A DNA stretch of 64,000 nt, from positions 9,114,001 through 9,178,000 of the forward strand of contig OZ059898.1 of assembly GCA_964057225.1 (NCBI GenBank). Direction: 5' to 3'. Position numbers and translations under genes: made by a program. Under the pieces are notes generated by a model. The model did no database searches. It was not told the origin of the DNA and saw nothing but the letters and a program-made list of their open reading frames with translations. Each line of letters opens with the position of its first letter. Position 1 is the first letter of the stretch. Below, piece by piece: positions 1-14,504 of the stretch. The stretch comes from Auanema rhodensis. Lineage: Eukaryota; Nematoda; Chromadorea; Rhabditida; Rhabditidae.

Positions 1-2834
1 AAGAAAAAAAGGTAAATTAGAATCAGCCAAATAAGCCACAAAAATAAGCTTAGAAATGTCACAATACTTTTATTATACAAACGAAAAATAAATGTGATGT
101 TCTGATATTATTTCATAATATAATATTTTCTCAGAACAAACTTTGTGCTATTTAGAGTCTGTCAAGCGTAGCTAAAATTTTAAATAAAAAGAAAATGTCC
201 ATTCAGACTTAAAATGAGGAAAGGTTTTGAACAAGATTTCTAATGTGGGGGTGTAAGGCTGCTGGGGGTTGTTACTGCTGTTGTTTGATTAAACAAGATA
301 CTGCACCAAACAATCAAATACCTTAACACATTTTAAATAAGAAAACAACATAAATTCAATAATATGCACTGAAAACTGTAAAATTAAACGGTATTCGTTT
401 TTGAAAATAAAAGAGACTGATAGAAGAAACGTAAAAGAGATGGGGTGCCGGTTGCTTTCGGTCGGTCCGAGGCCGTCGAAGCGATAGACGCAGGGGCGGT
501 ATGAGAGACCACTCTGTTTTCTCTAGATACTACCCCAACAATCAATGAAGCCAAGCATCCATCTCACAGAACAGGACAATTTCAGGACAACCGTGTCCCT
601 CTCAAGAAATTCTCTACATATTTCTTTCTTTTGTGTTCTCTTTGAATAGTTTTCATATTTATAGTAGAACGAACATATCTGTTATTTATCATTTCAACAC
701 TTTACGTGAAGAAATATGCAATTCTGATATAGCACCGGTGAAATCAAAAAATTTAATGGAATTTCGTATATATAAAGCAATTTGTTCACTCTGCTGTATG
801 ATTATTCAAAACAGACATCACAAGAAAATTCCTAGTTACTCACTTCACTTGTCTGCGTGTCTGCTGCGGTGATACACTCGATCGGTAGTCCAGTGCATAT
901 AACAGGCCTAGCTGAATAAGGCAAGAGAAGAGTAGACACAGCGCACAGCAAAATTGGTTTCTTCACGAATAGGTCACTGCCCATTTGGCCATCTCTTTCC
1001 TCATTCTTCTTCTACTGGTCCTTCTCATTCTTTTAGCATACCCACAACCATTACTAAAGGCGCGAGAGACAGGGAATGAAGGAGACAGAGAACGAGGGTG
1101 ATGAGAGGAACGAATTATGTTAGTTTCTCTCTCTTTCTCTCCCTCTCTCGCATCCTCTGACCCTTCGTTTTCTGTGATTCAACCTACAGCTGATCTTCTT
1201 CAAACAGAAAATGGGGATTAAGAAGCGGCTTGCGGATTTTCACTTTAAATCGTATTTCTTTTCTTAGATACATTCATTCAACTTCAACTTAACCAATTCT
1301 TCATCTGAATATGCTTATGTTGTTGTTAATATGAATTCTTGTTATTCTCAATTCACTAGAACAATAATAGGGATGATGGCCAGTAAACCTTATGAAATTT
1401 ATGCTTCAACTGCTTCGTAGCATAAGATTCACGCATATATCTATACTATTTAGATATAGAATAGTCATATATGACTCATAGCGTGCTGAGAAACTCAAAG
1501 AGTATCTGTAAACTACATAATAAGATACACGGAGATAGCAATAACAATCAGAAAATAATGCAACAGCGTGAAATCACAACGATAAACTTTCCTTCGTAAT
1601 TGACAGTTCTAGTTATCAAATTATTGTTCTACATTTTTAACAAAATTATAAATTGTTTAGTTAAATGAATGAACACAAATATAAAGAGAGCACCAGATGT
1701 TACAGAAATAAGACAGTTGAAGACTAAAGATGAGTAACGTATAGCAGAGTCGGTATGATAGGATAGCTAGGGAGAGAAAGGGAGAGGGTCAGCGAAGACA
1801 CATACTTCTTAGTAATCCGATATCTTCTCTGCTGAAGTACAAAATCTTTTCCTAGCATTAATGAAGTTAGTGTATTATTGGAGATATAGAAAAAATTGAA
1901 AAAACAAACAAATTATTGTTAAAATATACACGACGCATGAATGATTTCATAACCAAAAGTAAGCTCTTATGTTGAGAATGTGGGTTTTTACTTAGGAAAC
2001 ACATAATGATTTATGAAAGTTTTTTTCGAGCTAGTAAAAAGCGAGATAAGAAGCGATCTCATATCAAGATAACCAAGAGAAAATGTAACAAACGGAAATA
2101 AAGATAAATTATACTTTAAAAAAAATGGAAGCAGCTAACAAGAAAATAATTAAGAATAACAAGAATATTGAAATTTCAAATTTTTTTTTAAAATGCAGTG
2201 AGTCTATAAATTGAATGTTTTAAACATTTATTGTAAAACAAATACTATGATCCCCTCCCTCCCAAAAGTAGAATAGTCTTCTTCACACAATGGTTTAAAT
2301 CATTTAATAATCTGTAGCCTATTTCTTCTAGTTAGGATAATTATACGGGGAAAATATTTTAGTAGCTTATAATACTTGCTTGGAAACGGAACTGGACCTA
2401 AATTTGTCTTGGCAACGTTGAATGTTCGAATTACCATCTTTAGTGACATGTAGAAAACATGAGGTTTAACGTTTACACCAACAAAACTATACATTTTTCT
2501 CTCCATATTCTGCTACTGTTTAGCATTTTGATATTATCAGAACAACGTAAGTCTGTTATATTATATAGAGTTTTGTTATTAATAATGTAAAAACAATAAT
2601 AATTGTGGATATAAAAGCTCTTACTATATTATCAATGAAAATAATTTTACGATATCAGATGTGATTAAGATAATATACTAATTTATTGAATGATAATTTG
2701 TTAATCATTTATACACATTAGTATGTAAATTAATCTTAATGAATAAAAAATATTTGAAAATATGTAGATTATATGCAATATTGTAGTATATTGAATTCAG
2801 TGATAAATACATTGTCAGCAGTATTTCAAATTAG
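1..2834. other. Intergenic, no supported gene
   Basis: No multi-exon gene could be threaded here. The short open frames at 633-872 (+) and 2300-2506 (-) lack coding character. A GC-rich island lies at about 441-510, and a purine-rich tract (gagagacag/gagagag) followed by a CT-rich tract lies at about 1060-1160. The true first exon(s) of the LDL-receptor-repeat gene that starts near 2.8 kb are probably in the right part of this stretch, but I could not choose one. Confidence 0.6.
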
Positions 2835-5230
2835 GTCATTTCTTCAAGAGTGCGGTCCCGGTCAGCGGTAGTCTATATACCTCTGCACATGATCGTTGAA
2901 TGATGATCAGTATAATAATATCAAAAATTATTTCATATAAACAAGTTCGATTATTCGTTATAGTCAATTTTCAGATTTGCACTGCTCTAGTAAAGAATTT
3001 TTATGTAAAGCCTCATCTCGTTGTATACCGCTCTCATGGCTGTGTGATGGCTCACGAGATTGCAGTGACTCTGCTGATGAGAATCATGAGCATTGCGACC
3101 CTCGATCAGGTCAGGATTATTCCCTTGAGAAAAAAAAACATTTTTTTTGAACTAACAACTTCAATGTCTTAATGATGAGAAGAAATCAAGAATGACAGTC
3201 ACTTCTATTGTTCTTAAGATTATACATATGTGAGCAGGTGAAATGTGAACAACCAAGGTCAATTTAAAGATTGGAAGTGCATTATATGAAATATAAAACT
3301 TGGTTTGAGAAGGGTTTCAAATTTATTATAAAAATGCACACTACCTTGTTATAATATAAATTACCTTATTTAATCAAAAAGTATTGTCAAAATTTCAGAT
3401 AATTCTAGTTGTTTTGGAGATCAACCGGAATGCTTGTATGGTGGGATAAAGCGTTGTATTCTCCATAGATGGTTATGTGACGGTCATAACGTAATATAAC
3501 AACATTTCATTATTAATTGTCCTTTTATTAAAAAAAATTAATGTTATAGGACTGTGATGGTGGCGAAGATGAGCAAAACTGTGAAGACATAGAAGACAGT
3601 TCAAGTACAACAGAATGTGGAGTTGCTCAATTCACGTGAGTTCGATTTTTTTCAAACTGGAAGAGTTAAAAAATAAAAAGTGAGCGAGAAAAATAGTCGA
3701 TGAGAGAGAAGCCAAATTTGGGTGAACATGAGTAAACTCATTTAGAAGAAGGCATAGTGTATATGTATTTGTTTCACACGGAAGAAAAACAAATTATATA
3801 TTTATTTCTATAAAGCAAGTTTACACTAACTATATACATGCAAATGTACACATATTTTATAAAATAGTAATGAATAAAAAATTTTTTTTACCTTTATTTT
3901 GATAGAAATAGAAATGTTTCAAGAACTATACAATGCTTGTGCGAATAACATCACCTCATTCTGTTGAAACTCTTGAAAAACCATTGAACATTATCTTTTT
4001 TTTTGTAGAATAAAGAGAATGATGATGTTTTCGATAGTTCTTACGATTCTGGGACCTAGAACAGACCTGTCATCATTTTCTACATATTTATCATTCGAGA
4101 TCAAACTATATATTCATCTAAAGCAATCCCACCAATTCTCTTCATTAAAATAGTTATATAAGATATATAATGTTGCTAAATAGCTCGGTACCTTAGAGCA
4201 AGAAATCAACATAAGTATAGTATCAATTTCATCCTCTGTTTTTAGATCATTTTTAATATATTAATTTAATAAAATTCTTTAAATTTAAAAATCAAATATT
4301 TTTTAATGAGCTCATTTATAAATTTAAGAGTGGATATATTTTAGATGTAATTCTGGATCATGTATACCATTAGATTTTGTATGCAATAAAATTTCGGATT
4401 GTATGGATGGTTCTGATGAGCTGATATGTGGAAGTGATGAATGGATTAAGCCAGGTCCTCATCCAATCTCTATGATAATTCAATAATTAATTTCAGGAGA
4501 CCATGTTATCACAATTAATTCTAACAATACTATTGAACTTTCACGAAGCAATACAAATAATACGAATAGTAGTCAAGACTATAATGATTATGATTTGATA
4601 GAAAAAACAGAAGAACAAGCTGCTTCTACCACCGAAAGAAATATCAAGTCATCTATATTGTATTCAACACTCTTAGAGACAACAACCCAGTCAACTGATT
4701 TTCAATCTCAAAAAAATTTGACATCATTTACGTACACGTATACTTCAACAGTATCCGATATTTCTAGATCAACTTCCGAAAAATCCTTAATAAAAACAAC
4801 ATCAAAGCCAAATTTAGTTACTAAAAATGTTATGTTTAACTTATTTCCATGGTTAATTACAAATACGCCATCTAATATACCGTCAACTACTGAAATTACA
4901 CCAACAACAACAATTGTTTTCAATTCTACTATCAATCATTTAATTGAGAGCTCAACCTTAAGCGCCTTGGAATCCTTGAAAATAACACGAAATTCTTTTC
5001 CTAAAGCAAAAACGTTTAAGACTCAGCTCCAAAAAACAATAAATGATATAAGTACAACCCGCCCAATTATGAAGAAACTGTATCTCCCAGAAAAATCAGA
5101 TAATTCTCATGAAAAAGTAAACAACGAAACTATAATTTTTAAGAATTCGAATATTAGCCCTAAACCATTGCGTGAAATTGTAAGGCCTGTTCAATTTGTA
5201 AAAGTTTATCAAAACTTTAAAGAGGATTGA
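2835..5230 (+). CDS. Secreted-type protein with three LDL-receptor class A repeats and Ser/Thr-rich tail (5' incomplete)
   Basis: Exons read as 2975-3109, 3399-3490, 3550-3635, 4345-4454 and 4497-5230 (stop TGA), all phase-consistent. A possible 33-nt exon at 2835-2867 joins in phase upstream. The start codon and any signal peptide are not located. Three LDLRa modules are visible: the first contains [15 protein letters not shown], the second WLCDGHN joined to [11 protein letters not shown], and the third [16 protein letters not shown]. Each has the Cys pattern and the acidic calcium cage (DCxDxxDE type) of the family, which folds around calcium and binds extracellular ligands. The last exon encodes about 240 residues rich in Ser, Thr and Asn, probably O-glycosylated, ending in NFKED. 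No transmembrane helix follows, so a secreted product is inferred. The open frame on the opposite strand at 4708-4935 is a shadow of the last exon. The specific ligand or orthologue is unknown. Confidence 0.8.
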
Positions 5231-5673
5231 TCGCAGGTAAGCCTTTGTTACTATTTATTGAAAATAGATTTCTTTATTATTTCAAATTTTCATGTATTCC
5301 AATCAACAATTACTGTAACATATATTTAAGATTTGTATAAATATGTAATTGCAATTATTTGTTTTAAATCTGTTTGAATTAGTTGCTGTTTATGAAATTT
5401 TTGATAAGCTTTTACTAAGACGTATTTGGCTTTTTATGTACATAAAAGATATGAAAAAATGTATTATACATAGTTAAGCACTCATCAAATCGATTTCTAG
5501 TGCAGCTGATGGAATGTTATCTAAGCCTCATCAACATGACATTTCTTTATAATTGTGTTTTAAGCGATTCATTAACCCTCGTCCATGAGATATATGTATT
5601 TCGATTTTTTTTAGCTTCAAAAAATATAACTAAATAGACAATATTTCAGTCTTAGTAGGAAAAAGATTTAGTA
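5231..5673 (+). other. Intergenic spacer with possible trans-splice acceptor
   Basis: About 440 bp separate the LDLRa gene from the next + strand gene. No clear AATAAA was found near the upstream stop. A tttcag at 5644-5649 and an atttag at 5666-5671, the latter only two bases before the ATG at 5674, could act as spliced-leader acceptors for the downstream gene. Confidence 0.4.
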
Positions 5674-7716
5674 ATGCATTATGTGCCAACAGGTCCTCTC
5701 TCTGCCTTTGATTGTTTTGAAGGAGAAACCATAGTTTTTGATGATATTCGTAATCAAGTAAATAATATTTTGAATTTAAATTGTAGAATATGTACTTTAG
5801 ATAGTTTTGAATCGAGATAATGTAACTAAGAAACTTTATATTAAAGAACGATATTATAGTGAATCATATTACTGGACCAGAATTTTTTTTATCAGCAGGT
5901 ATGCATTTTATGCAAAAAATAATATTTTTTATTTAAAAACTTTCTTTGTTATGCTTTTTAAATTAATATTATTATAAAATAGTTTATAGAGATACCATTT
6001 TGTGTCTCTTAAAATCTCATGCCAATAGAGTATTCTATTTGGTATCTTTTCGTCTTGACAGAGAAGAGCAGAAATGTATTGATCTTGAGCATGTAAAGAC
6101 TGGAGTATACTCTAAAGGATACCATGTGAATCATTTGCAAACACATCCATCATCCTCATACATTTATTTCAGATTGGATCACACAGAGCTGGTAGCCAAA
6201 TAGTGATTAGTATCAGTAATCTGAAAAATATTAATGAAGAAAATGAAGTGATTTTTATAGATTTTATTTCAAAAAAATTATGTAATTCATTGACTTTAGA
6301 AGTCAGCGCTCTCTTCTGAAAACAAATGTTCAAGTTCGGCAATCGCTAGATCACGTTCCGATAGTGATATAGAGTTAGCTCTTTACTCAGAAAAGGTAAC
6401 GTTCGAAACAATTTTTAGAAATACTATTCCAAAAATATGAATTTTTTAACATAAAATAATCATCCCTTTTAACAATCAAACAATCTTGTAATAGCAATAA
6501 TCATTATGTCGGCACAAACCATGTTTCTTCTTTATTCATTTTTGTTCAAAGTCATAGAAAAACTGAAATCTAAACAATTAGCAATCAAGCAGTAATTTGA
6601 CAAATGTTTTTTTTACAGAAAGGGCTTTGTGAAGGAGTAATTCTTGTCGTACAATGTATACCGACTGGAAATATTTCCGGTACTGTTGTAACACTTGGGA
6701 AAGAGAGATTGGGTTTTAAGCTGAGGAGAATGCGAAGCATCAGACAATTCAAGGACATTTTAGGAACGAAGTTTATGACAAGGCAAGTGTTTTCTGTATC
6801 TCAGTCTTCCTTAACATAAAATTTATTTATGAATTGCTTCAAAAAAAGAAGAAATAATACAATGGTCACTATGTATAAAACTTTATTAGTAAAGTGTATT
6901 AAAAACCTTTAAATCTTGATTGATATTGATATTCCGTTGTTATTCATATCAGATTGTTCAGATGGACTTCATCGACAGATGATATTTTATGCGAACCTAT
7001 TCTATGTGGTGATGTAGCTTTGCTACTTTCAAGATCTGATCCATCATCATGCTATGTAATGAAGACTGTATTGGGTCCATCTCATAGTATTGGAACCTCT
7101 CTCGTAAATGCGTTCACAAATCGGCTTCGGTTACTTATTCATCACTACTTATTAAATAATAAATTTTAGAACATCAACGAGTGAAATTGATCCTACACTT
7201 GTTGATATCACTGGTGTTCCTCCAGATACACAACATATATGGAGCAATGTAGATGTTGTGAATGGGTTTCCAGTTGTTTTAACAATTGTAAGTGATTCCA
7301 ATTAATACGTAGAACATTCGGAGGGATTACGCTGATTTTACATAATATTACTTGAACATTTCCCGTCGGAGCTGATTGGAAAATCAAATAATCAGTAGTT
7401 CATTAAATAATGAAATTCAAAGAATTTTAGGATATAAAAGTACATTTCATAATTTCATTTTATCTTTTTCTTAATTTAGGCACCGGATACAGGATATTCT
7501 CAGATATTCGTATTAAAACAGCAAGGAGCTGTAATTAAGCACTATCATTGGTCAAAATATGATGTTGAGTTGAAAATGGTGTCGACTTCTCGCATATCTC
7601 ACATATTTATTAGAACAATAATGATTGATTATATCTGTCATTTAACCGTCAGAGCTTACAAATTAGAAAATGAATCGACTAAATCTATTATTGAACATTT
7701 AACTATAAATATATAG
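5674..7716 (+). CDS. Unrecognised 394-aa protein, nine exons
   Basis: Exons: 5674-5757, 5801-5898, 5990-6125, 6173-6247, 6300-6395, 6619-6782, 6953-7129, 7170-7287 and 7480-7716 (stop TAG). They sum to 1185 nt, exactly 395 codons. The protein starts MHYVPTGPLSAFDCFEG and ends IIEHLTINI. I see no signal peptide, membrane helix, zinc-binding cluster or repeat. It has a Ser/Arg-rich patch (ARSRSDSD) about residue 160 and a mixed beta-like C-terminal half. I do not recognise the family. The intron after 6782 begins GC, not GT (AG|GCAAGT); this is required by phase and by the absence of another usable donor. The third-exon donor is uncertain (6126 GTGAAT, or an earlier GTAAAG at about 6101), as is the donor at 6248. 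An AATAAA lies at 7771-7776. The gene could be first in an operon with the two genes that follow. Confidence 0.78.
6783..6952 (+). other. GC-AG intron
   Basis: The donor reads AG|GCAAGT and the acceptor is atcag. The upstream exon ends in phase 2 and the downstream exon is open only in the matching frame (…MTR LFRWTSS). Otherwise the donor matches the consensus apart from the C, as is usual for GC-AG introns. Confidence 0.7.
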
Positions 7717-8082
7717 ATAATTTTTCACAACTTATCTGTTTTTTTTATAATTCATGAGCTTGTAAGAAATAATAAATTATTTTCATATATATATATATAT
7801 AAGTTCATTTTTAATATTTATTCCAATTTTGGCATATTAATGAAGAATTAACGAGGTCAATTTAAAGCTTTGATGATTCACTCTCTTTACTAGTTGCACG
7901 CTGTTTACGGCATTACAATGAACCCTGTGCTAATTGACATATTTAGCCACGCCTTTTTTCATATAATTTTAATAAAATACTATACAAAATATTATAAAAG
8001 AGAAGCTAAGACACTTTTTTTTTTTGATTTTCGATTTATCGATTGTTTAATCTGATCGTAATTATATATAAAATTTTAGTAA
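7717..8082 (+). promoter_or_regulatory. Short intergenic spacer: polyA signal and trans-splice acceptor
   Basis: A poly(A) signal AATAAA is at 7771-7776. A polypyrimidine-AG (aaattttag) ends at 8079, three bases before the ATG of the GPR107-like gene, which is the usual geometry of a nematode spliced-leader acceptor. A (TA)n run lies at about 7786-7800. The 366-bp stop-to-start distance is compatible with an operon, but that is inference. Confidence 0.5.
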
Positions 8083-10887
<2,805 letters not shown>

Positions 10888-11539
10888 ATAGATAAGTTTA
10901 TAATTTAATATTCTCCATGCTGGAATTAGTTTTCAAACTCACGTTTGTGAGCCATTAGAACTTGGGTTTCCGATGGGTATTCTATAAAATCTGCAAACGA
11001 TTTTTTAGGCAAAATTTAGTCAGAACTGTGTTATTAATGTGTTATACTTTCATACTCAATTCTCTTGTTCAAAGTGCTTTTACTACCTGTACATAAGCTG
11101 TACTATATTTATTCTGGTGTGCATATTATATTTTAATACCTAACATTTTTTTTCTATTTATCCTAAATTTCTCTACATTATTTTAATAAAGATAGTGTCA
11201 AATGTGTTATCAAAGAGAGACATTGAAACGTTGATAACGTTCACCTAGTACTTTTTGTTTTTTTTTATAGTCGTATTTCTCGTCGTTAATTTGGCTTATT
11301 TATACATTTTTTATTTTTTTTAGTCCTCAATTTTTCATTTTCTCATATACTGATTAATACCATTCTTAGCATTCTTTTTAACTATTTCTAATGACTTCTT
11401 ATTGTGTAACATTCTCATGGCGTAGGACAAAGTCCAATTCTTGAAAAGCCTGTCTCTTATCATTCATATCAATGATGTTTTGTCAATCAGTATTGTGTTT
11501 CCTACTCTTGTGCGCCTACCATCTAAAGAATTTGCTATA
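10888..11539 (+). other. Intergenic region with polyA signal
   Basis: This is the 3' region of the GPR107-like gene. AATAAA is at 11185-11190, followed by a T-rich stretch (about 11255-11320). The 652-bp gap to the TMCC start codon is T-rich. An upstream in-frame ATG at 11441 could extend the TMCC N-terminus. Confidence 0.55.
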
Positions 11540-14504
11540 ATGCGAATGAAATTCAGGAAAAGGATTCGTGTCGCATGCAATGATATTATGAAGAGTGCTA
11601 ATACTCAGTTTGTAAGTGAGGTTCAGTTTTATATATTATTTTTTGTTTTTGAATATTTTTTCTCAGTTCTCTTCACATGACGGAGATCGAAGTAGCGTTC
11701 GATCTTCAGACGATGGAGCTAGTGGATCCCCAAATGGTGGAGATGAGAGAGAACGAGCCAAATTGTATAATAAAAGAGATGATGTGATGGAACGACTCAA
11801 AAAGGTTAATTTAGAAATGTCAGGTAAGGTCGTTGTGTACTTTTTGTTCGCTCATCACTTATCTAGGAAATGTTGAAGAGTTCTTGTCTCTAACTAAGGA
11901 GGCTGAAGCACAACGAGGTGTAGACAATCCGCAAATGACTAGAATAAGGCAACAATTTGAGAAGAAGAATAGAAAGCATACTCATGAGACCGAATTCCTC
12001 AAAGTAATATTCGTATTGTTATGGTTTTTTGGAACACCTTTCTTTCAGAAAAAGTTGAATAGATATGAGCAACGTTTGGTAGAACTTGATAACGGTTGTA
12101 ACGACAGTAACGGACGCATTAATCCAATGGCGAGTGTTGGCCAGGGAATGAGGTTAGTTGTGTAACACTTTTTGAAAATTTTATTTATATTTCTCATATT
12201 AAAATTACAAGTCGAACTCTATACCTGTTTGGTTTATGATCTGGTTCACAACTAAATTTACTATTTATTATAATCATTAACTTGTTTATTTTTACAGAAG
12301 AACAGGTGCGCATATCAAAGGTATGACGGAGACGATGGTAGCAGCCCCAATTGAGTTGGCACATCGGATAAAAAGCACGTTTGGCTCTGCTGATAACGTA
12401 AACGAAGCTCCCGGTTAGTATTGTTTTTTTTCTGATTGAATGACTACACTAGCACATTTTTATTCTTTGTTAATCACTTTTTCAAAGACATCTTAATATC
12501 AGTTTTCAAAGTAATTTTGTACATAAGTATGTGACGATTGCTAAAGTTGTTGCCAATGGAGCAAATTTAGAAACGGAACTGTTGTTACAATAATCTCCTT
12601 TGCAGCAACATGTAATAATATTCAGATTATTGTCATTTGAAGCGTAGCAACCCTCTCTCTGAAGAGAAATGTATCTTTCACAATACTGAATTTTTTATTA
12701 CCTGACAAATGCCTTGAGTTTTGGTATTCCCTTCCGAAGCACAGTAATAGTTCATTTGTACTGGATATCCAGAATTTGAAAGTAAAGGATTGGTTTTAGC
12801 TTGCCTGAAATAATCCACTATAATTTTTTTTTGAATTTAAGAATAACCAAGCGCAGTAATCATATCCAACTCCGCAGTTAATTTTTTCAACAGTAGTGCT
12901 TTGAAGCTGTTGATTGTCATACTCTTGAGTTCCTATAAGAATTATTTTTTAATAAGAGGGCAAGAGTTATATATACCTGAATGACAGTTGAGCGAATAAG
13001 CTATTGGAGTAAAGATACAAAAAGAAACTAGAATTAGAACCTTTGAAGAGTCGACCATCGCGTATGACAAAACGCACCGAATATGGACTAACTCAAGTCT
13101 CAACGATTATTTATTTGGAGGTTTCTCCATGATTCAGATTATAATCTTTCTTGAGTCTATTGGCAAATCTTAGTCATTATCCAAGGTCTAAATAAGAAAA
13201 AAAAGCAAATACGAACTTTTGTCACCTCACCATGATCAAATAAAAATACATGTTCACAGAATTTAGTTCATTCTAAAGTATAATATTCAGAAAAAGATAA
13301 TATTTTATTAAGTTATGACAAAAGCTAATTTGATCAAATGATATTCATTTTTTGACTATTTTCAGTCTTGGGAGATGATTCACGCGTAGGCCAGAGTGTA
13401 TTTTATGCGAGTTCAGAACATGGGAGTACACAGTATGATTCTATTTTTTTAAAATATATCAGCTGAATATTTTGTTTAGTAATTCGGCTAAGGCTAAATC
13501 TTCGACTCTGCCTCCAGGAATTAAAATGGATTTGTCATCACCTTCTCCTTCGGTCCAGAGGAATCAAACTAATCAAATGAACGAGAGTAATATGGTAACA
13601 ACCCTCTAATATTGAGCTCAATATCTCGGGTATTTCTTGCAGTCTCTGCCTTATCAGTCAATGGATCCTATATTCACATCCACCCCAAGTCATGGTGATG
13701 GTGTAGATGATCAGATGAGAGGTATGAACTCTCGATTGAATAAAGTAGAGGATATGCTAGAACAAATTACGGTACTATTTGATTATTTTCGTATTCATTC
13801 ACTTCATATTTAATCAGGCTGTATACAAAACTGAGGTCGCAGATATTACTCGTGCTTTAGATGAAGAAAAGTTCAAAAACAAGGTGGAATATTCATGTTT
13901 TTTTTATTGTTTAACACTCTTCTTTAGAAACTCGAAGATCTACTTAATGAAACAATTGAGTTGCATCAAGCTGAGTTTTTGAGCTTAAAACAAGAACAAA
14001 AGAACATTGCTAATAGACTGGATTACCAATATAATGATCGATTTCGCCAAGTGGAAGAAAACGTAGAAAATGTGCAAAATCAAGTACGTTTTATCATTTA
14101 GTGGCTAAATAACTAAGCATTTTTTAATTTAGATGTGTAGATTGGAAAATTCAATCAAACAAACTCTGGACGTACGATTGGCTGGCACCGATTGGGGTAA
14201 TTCCATACTTCTTTCTGCTGTGAACATTTTGGTAAAGACTATGTGTAATTGCTCAATAATAATAATTAATTATTAGGTTGAAGTTCTTCGTCTTTCCTTA
14301 TATCTAGTCGCTACTGTACTCGATGTGATCAGGCCTTTTACAGGCTCAAGGTAAATATCTGATTCATTATAGTGCTATTTTTTTTTCAGAAATCGTGCTG
14401 GTGCCTTGTTGATAATCGTTGTTCTAATATTCTTTGTGATTAACTACGCTGACATATTTTCGTTATTCCGTAAAAGGCAGCAAATTACTCCCAAAGAATT
14501 ATGA
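11540..14504 (+). CDS. TMCC-family protein (transmembrane and coiled-coil domain)
   Basis: Thirteen exons: 11540-11611, 11667-11823, 11867-12003, 12049-12152, 12298-12413, 13366-13432, 13480-13594, 13643-13771, 13818-13883, 13928-14083, 14133-14231, 14277-14350 and 14390-14504. They give 468 aa from the ATG at 11540; an in-frame ATG at 11441 would add 33 residues. Order: basic start and Ser/Asp-rich segment, first coiled coil (DVMERLKKVNLEMS through LNRYEQRLVEL), conserved block AAPIELAHRIKSTFGSADN, Ser/Pro linker, second coiled coil (about residues 280-390), then two hydrophobic helices near the C-terminus (LLSAVNILVEVLRLSLYLVA and ALLIIVVLIFFVINYADIF). This is the architecture of TMCC1-3, which are ER membrane proteins with the long coiled coil in the cytosol. 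The 952-bp fifth intron holds a separate gene on the other strand. A likely poly(A) signal is AATAAA at 15106-15111. Confidence 0.9.
12506..13058 (-). CDS. Small Ly6/uPAR-like (ET-module-like), probably GPI-anchored protein, nested antisense gene
   Basis: Four minus-strand exons, 13058-12977, 12932-12848, 12804-12702 and 12658-12506, join in phase with GT-AG introns to give 140 aa. The ATG is at 13058 and the TGA at 12506. The N-terminus is a signal peptide (VLILVSFCIFTPIAYS) with mature start LNCHS. About ten cysteines follow: INCGVGYDYCAW, YYCASEG, GICQREGCYA and the signature CCCKGDYCNN. The CC…D.CN ending is the hallmark of Ly6/uPAR three-finger and nematode ET-module proteins. The last 20 residues are hydrophobic (FAPLATTLAIVTYLCTKLL) with no cytoplasmic tail, as in GPI-anchored proteins. 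It lies wholly within intron 5 (12414-13365) of the TMCC gene, opposite strand. Function and binding partner are unknown. The last acceptor could sit two bases further on. Confidence 0.85.

Noticed and set aside
4708-4935. 75-codon minus-strand frame
   Set aside because: Antisense shadow of the Ser/Thr-rich last exon of the LDLRa gene; no splice signals of its own.
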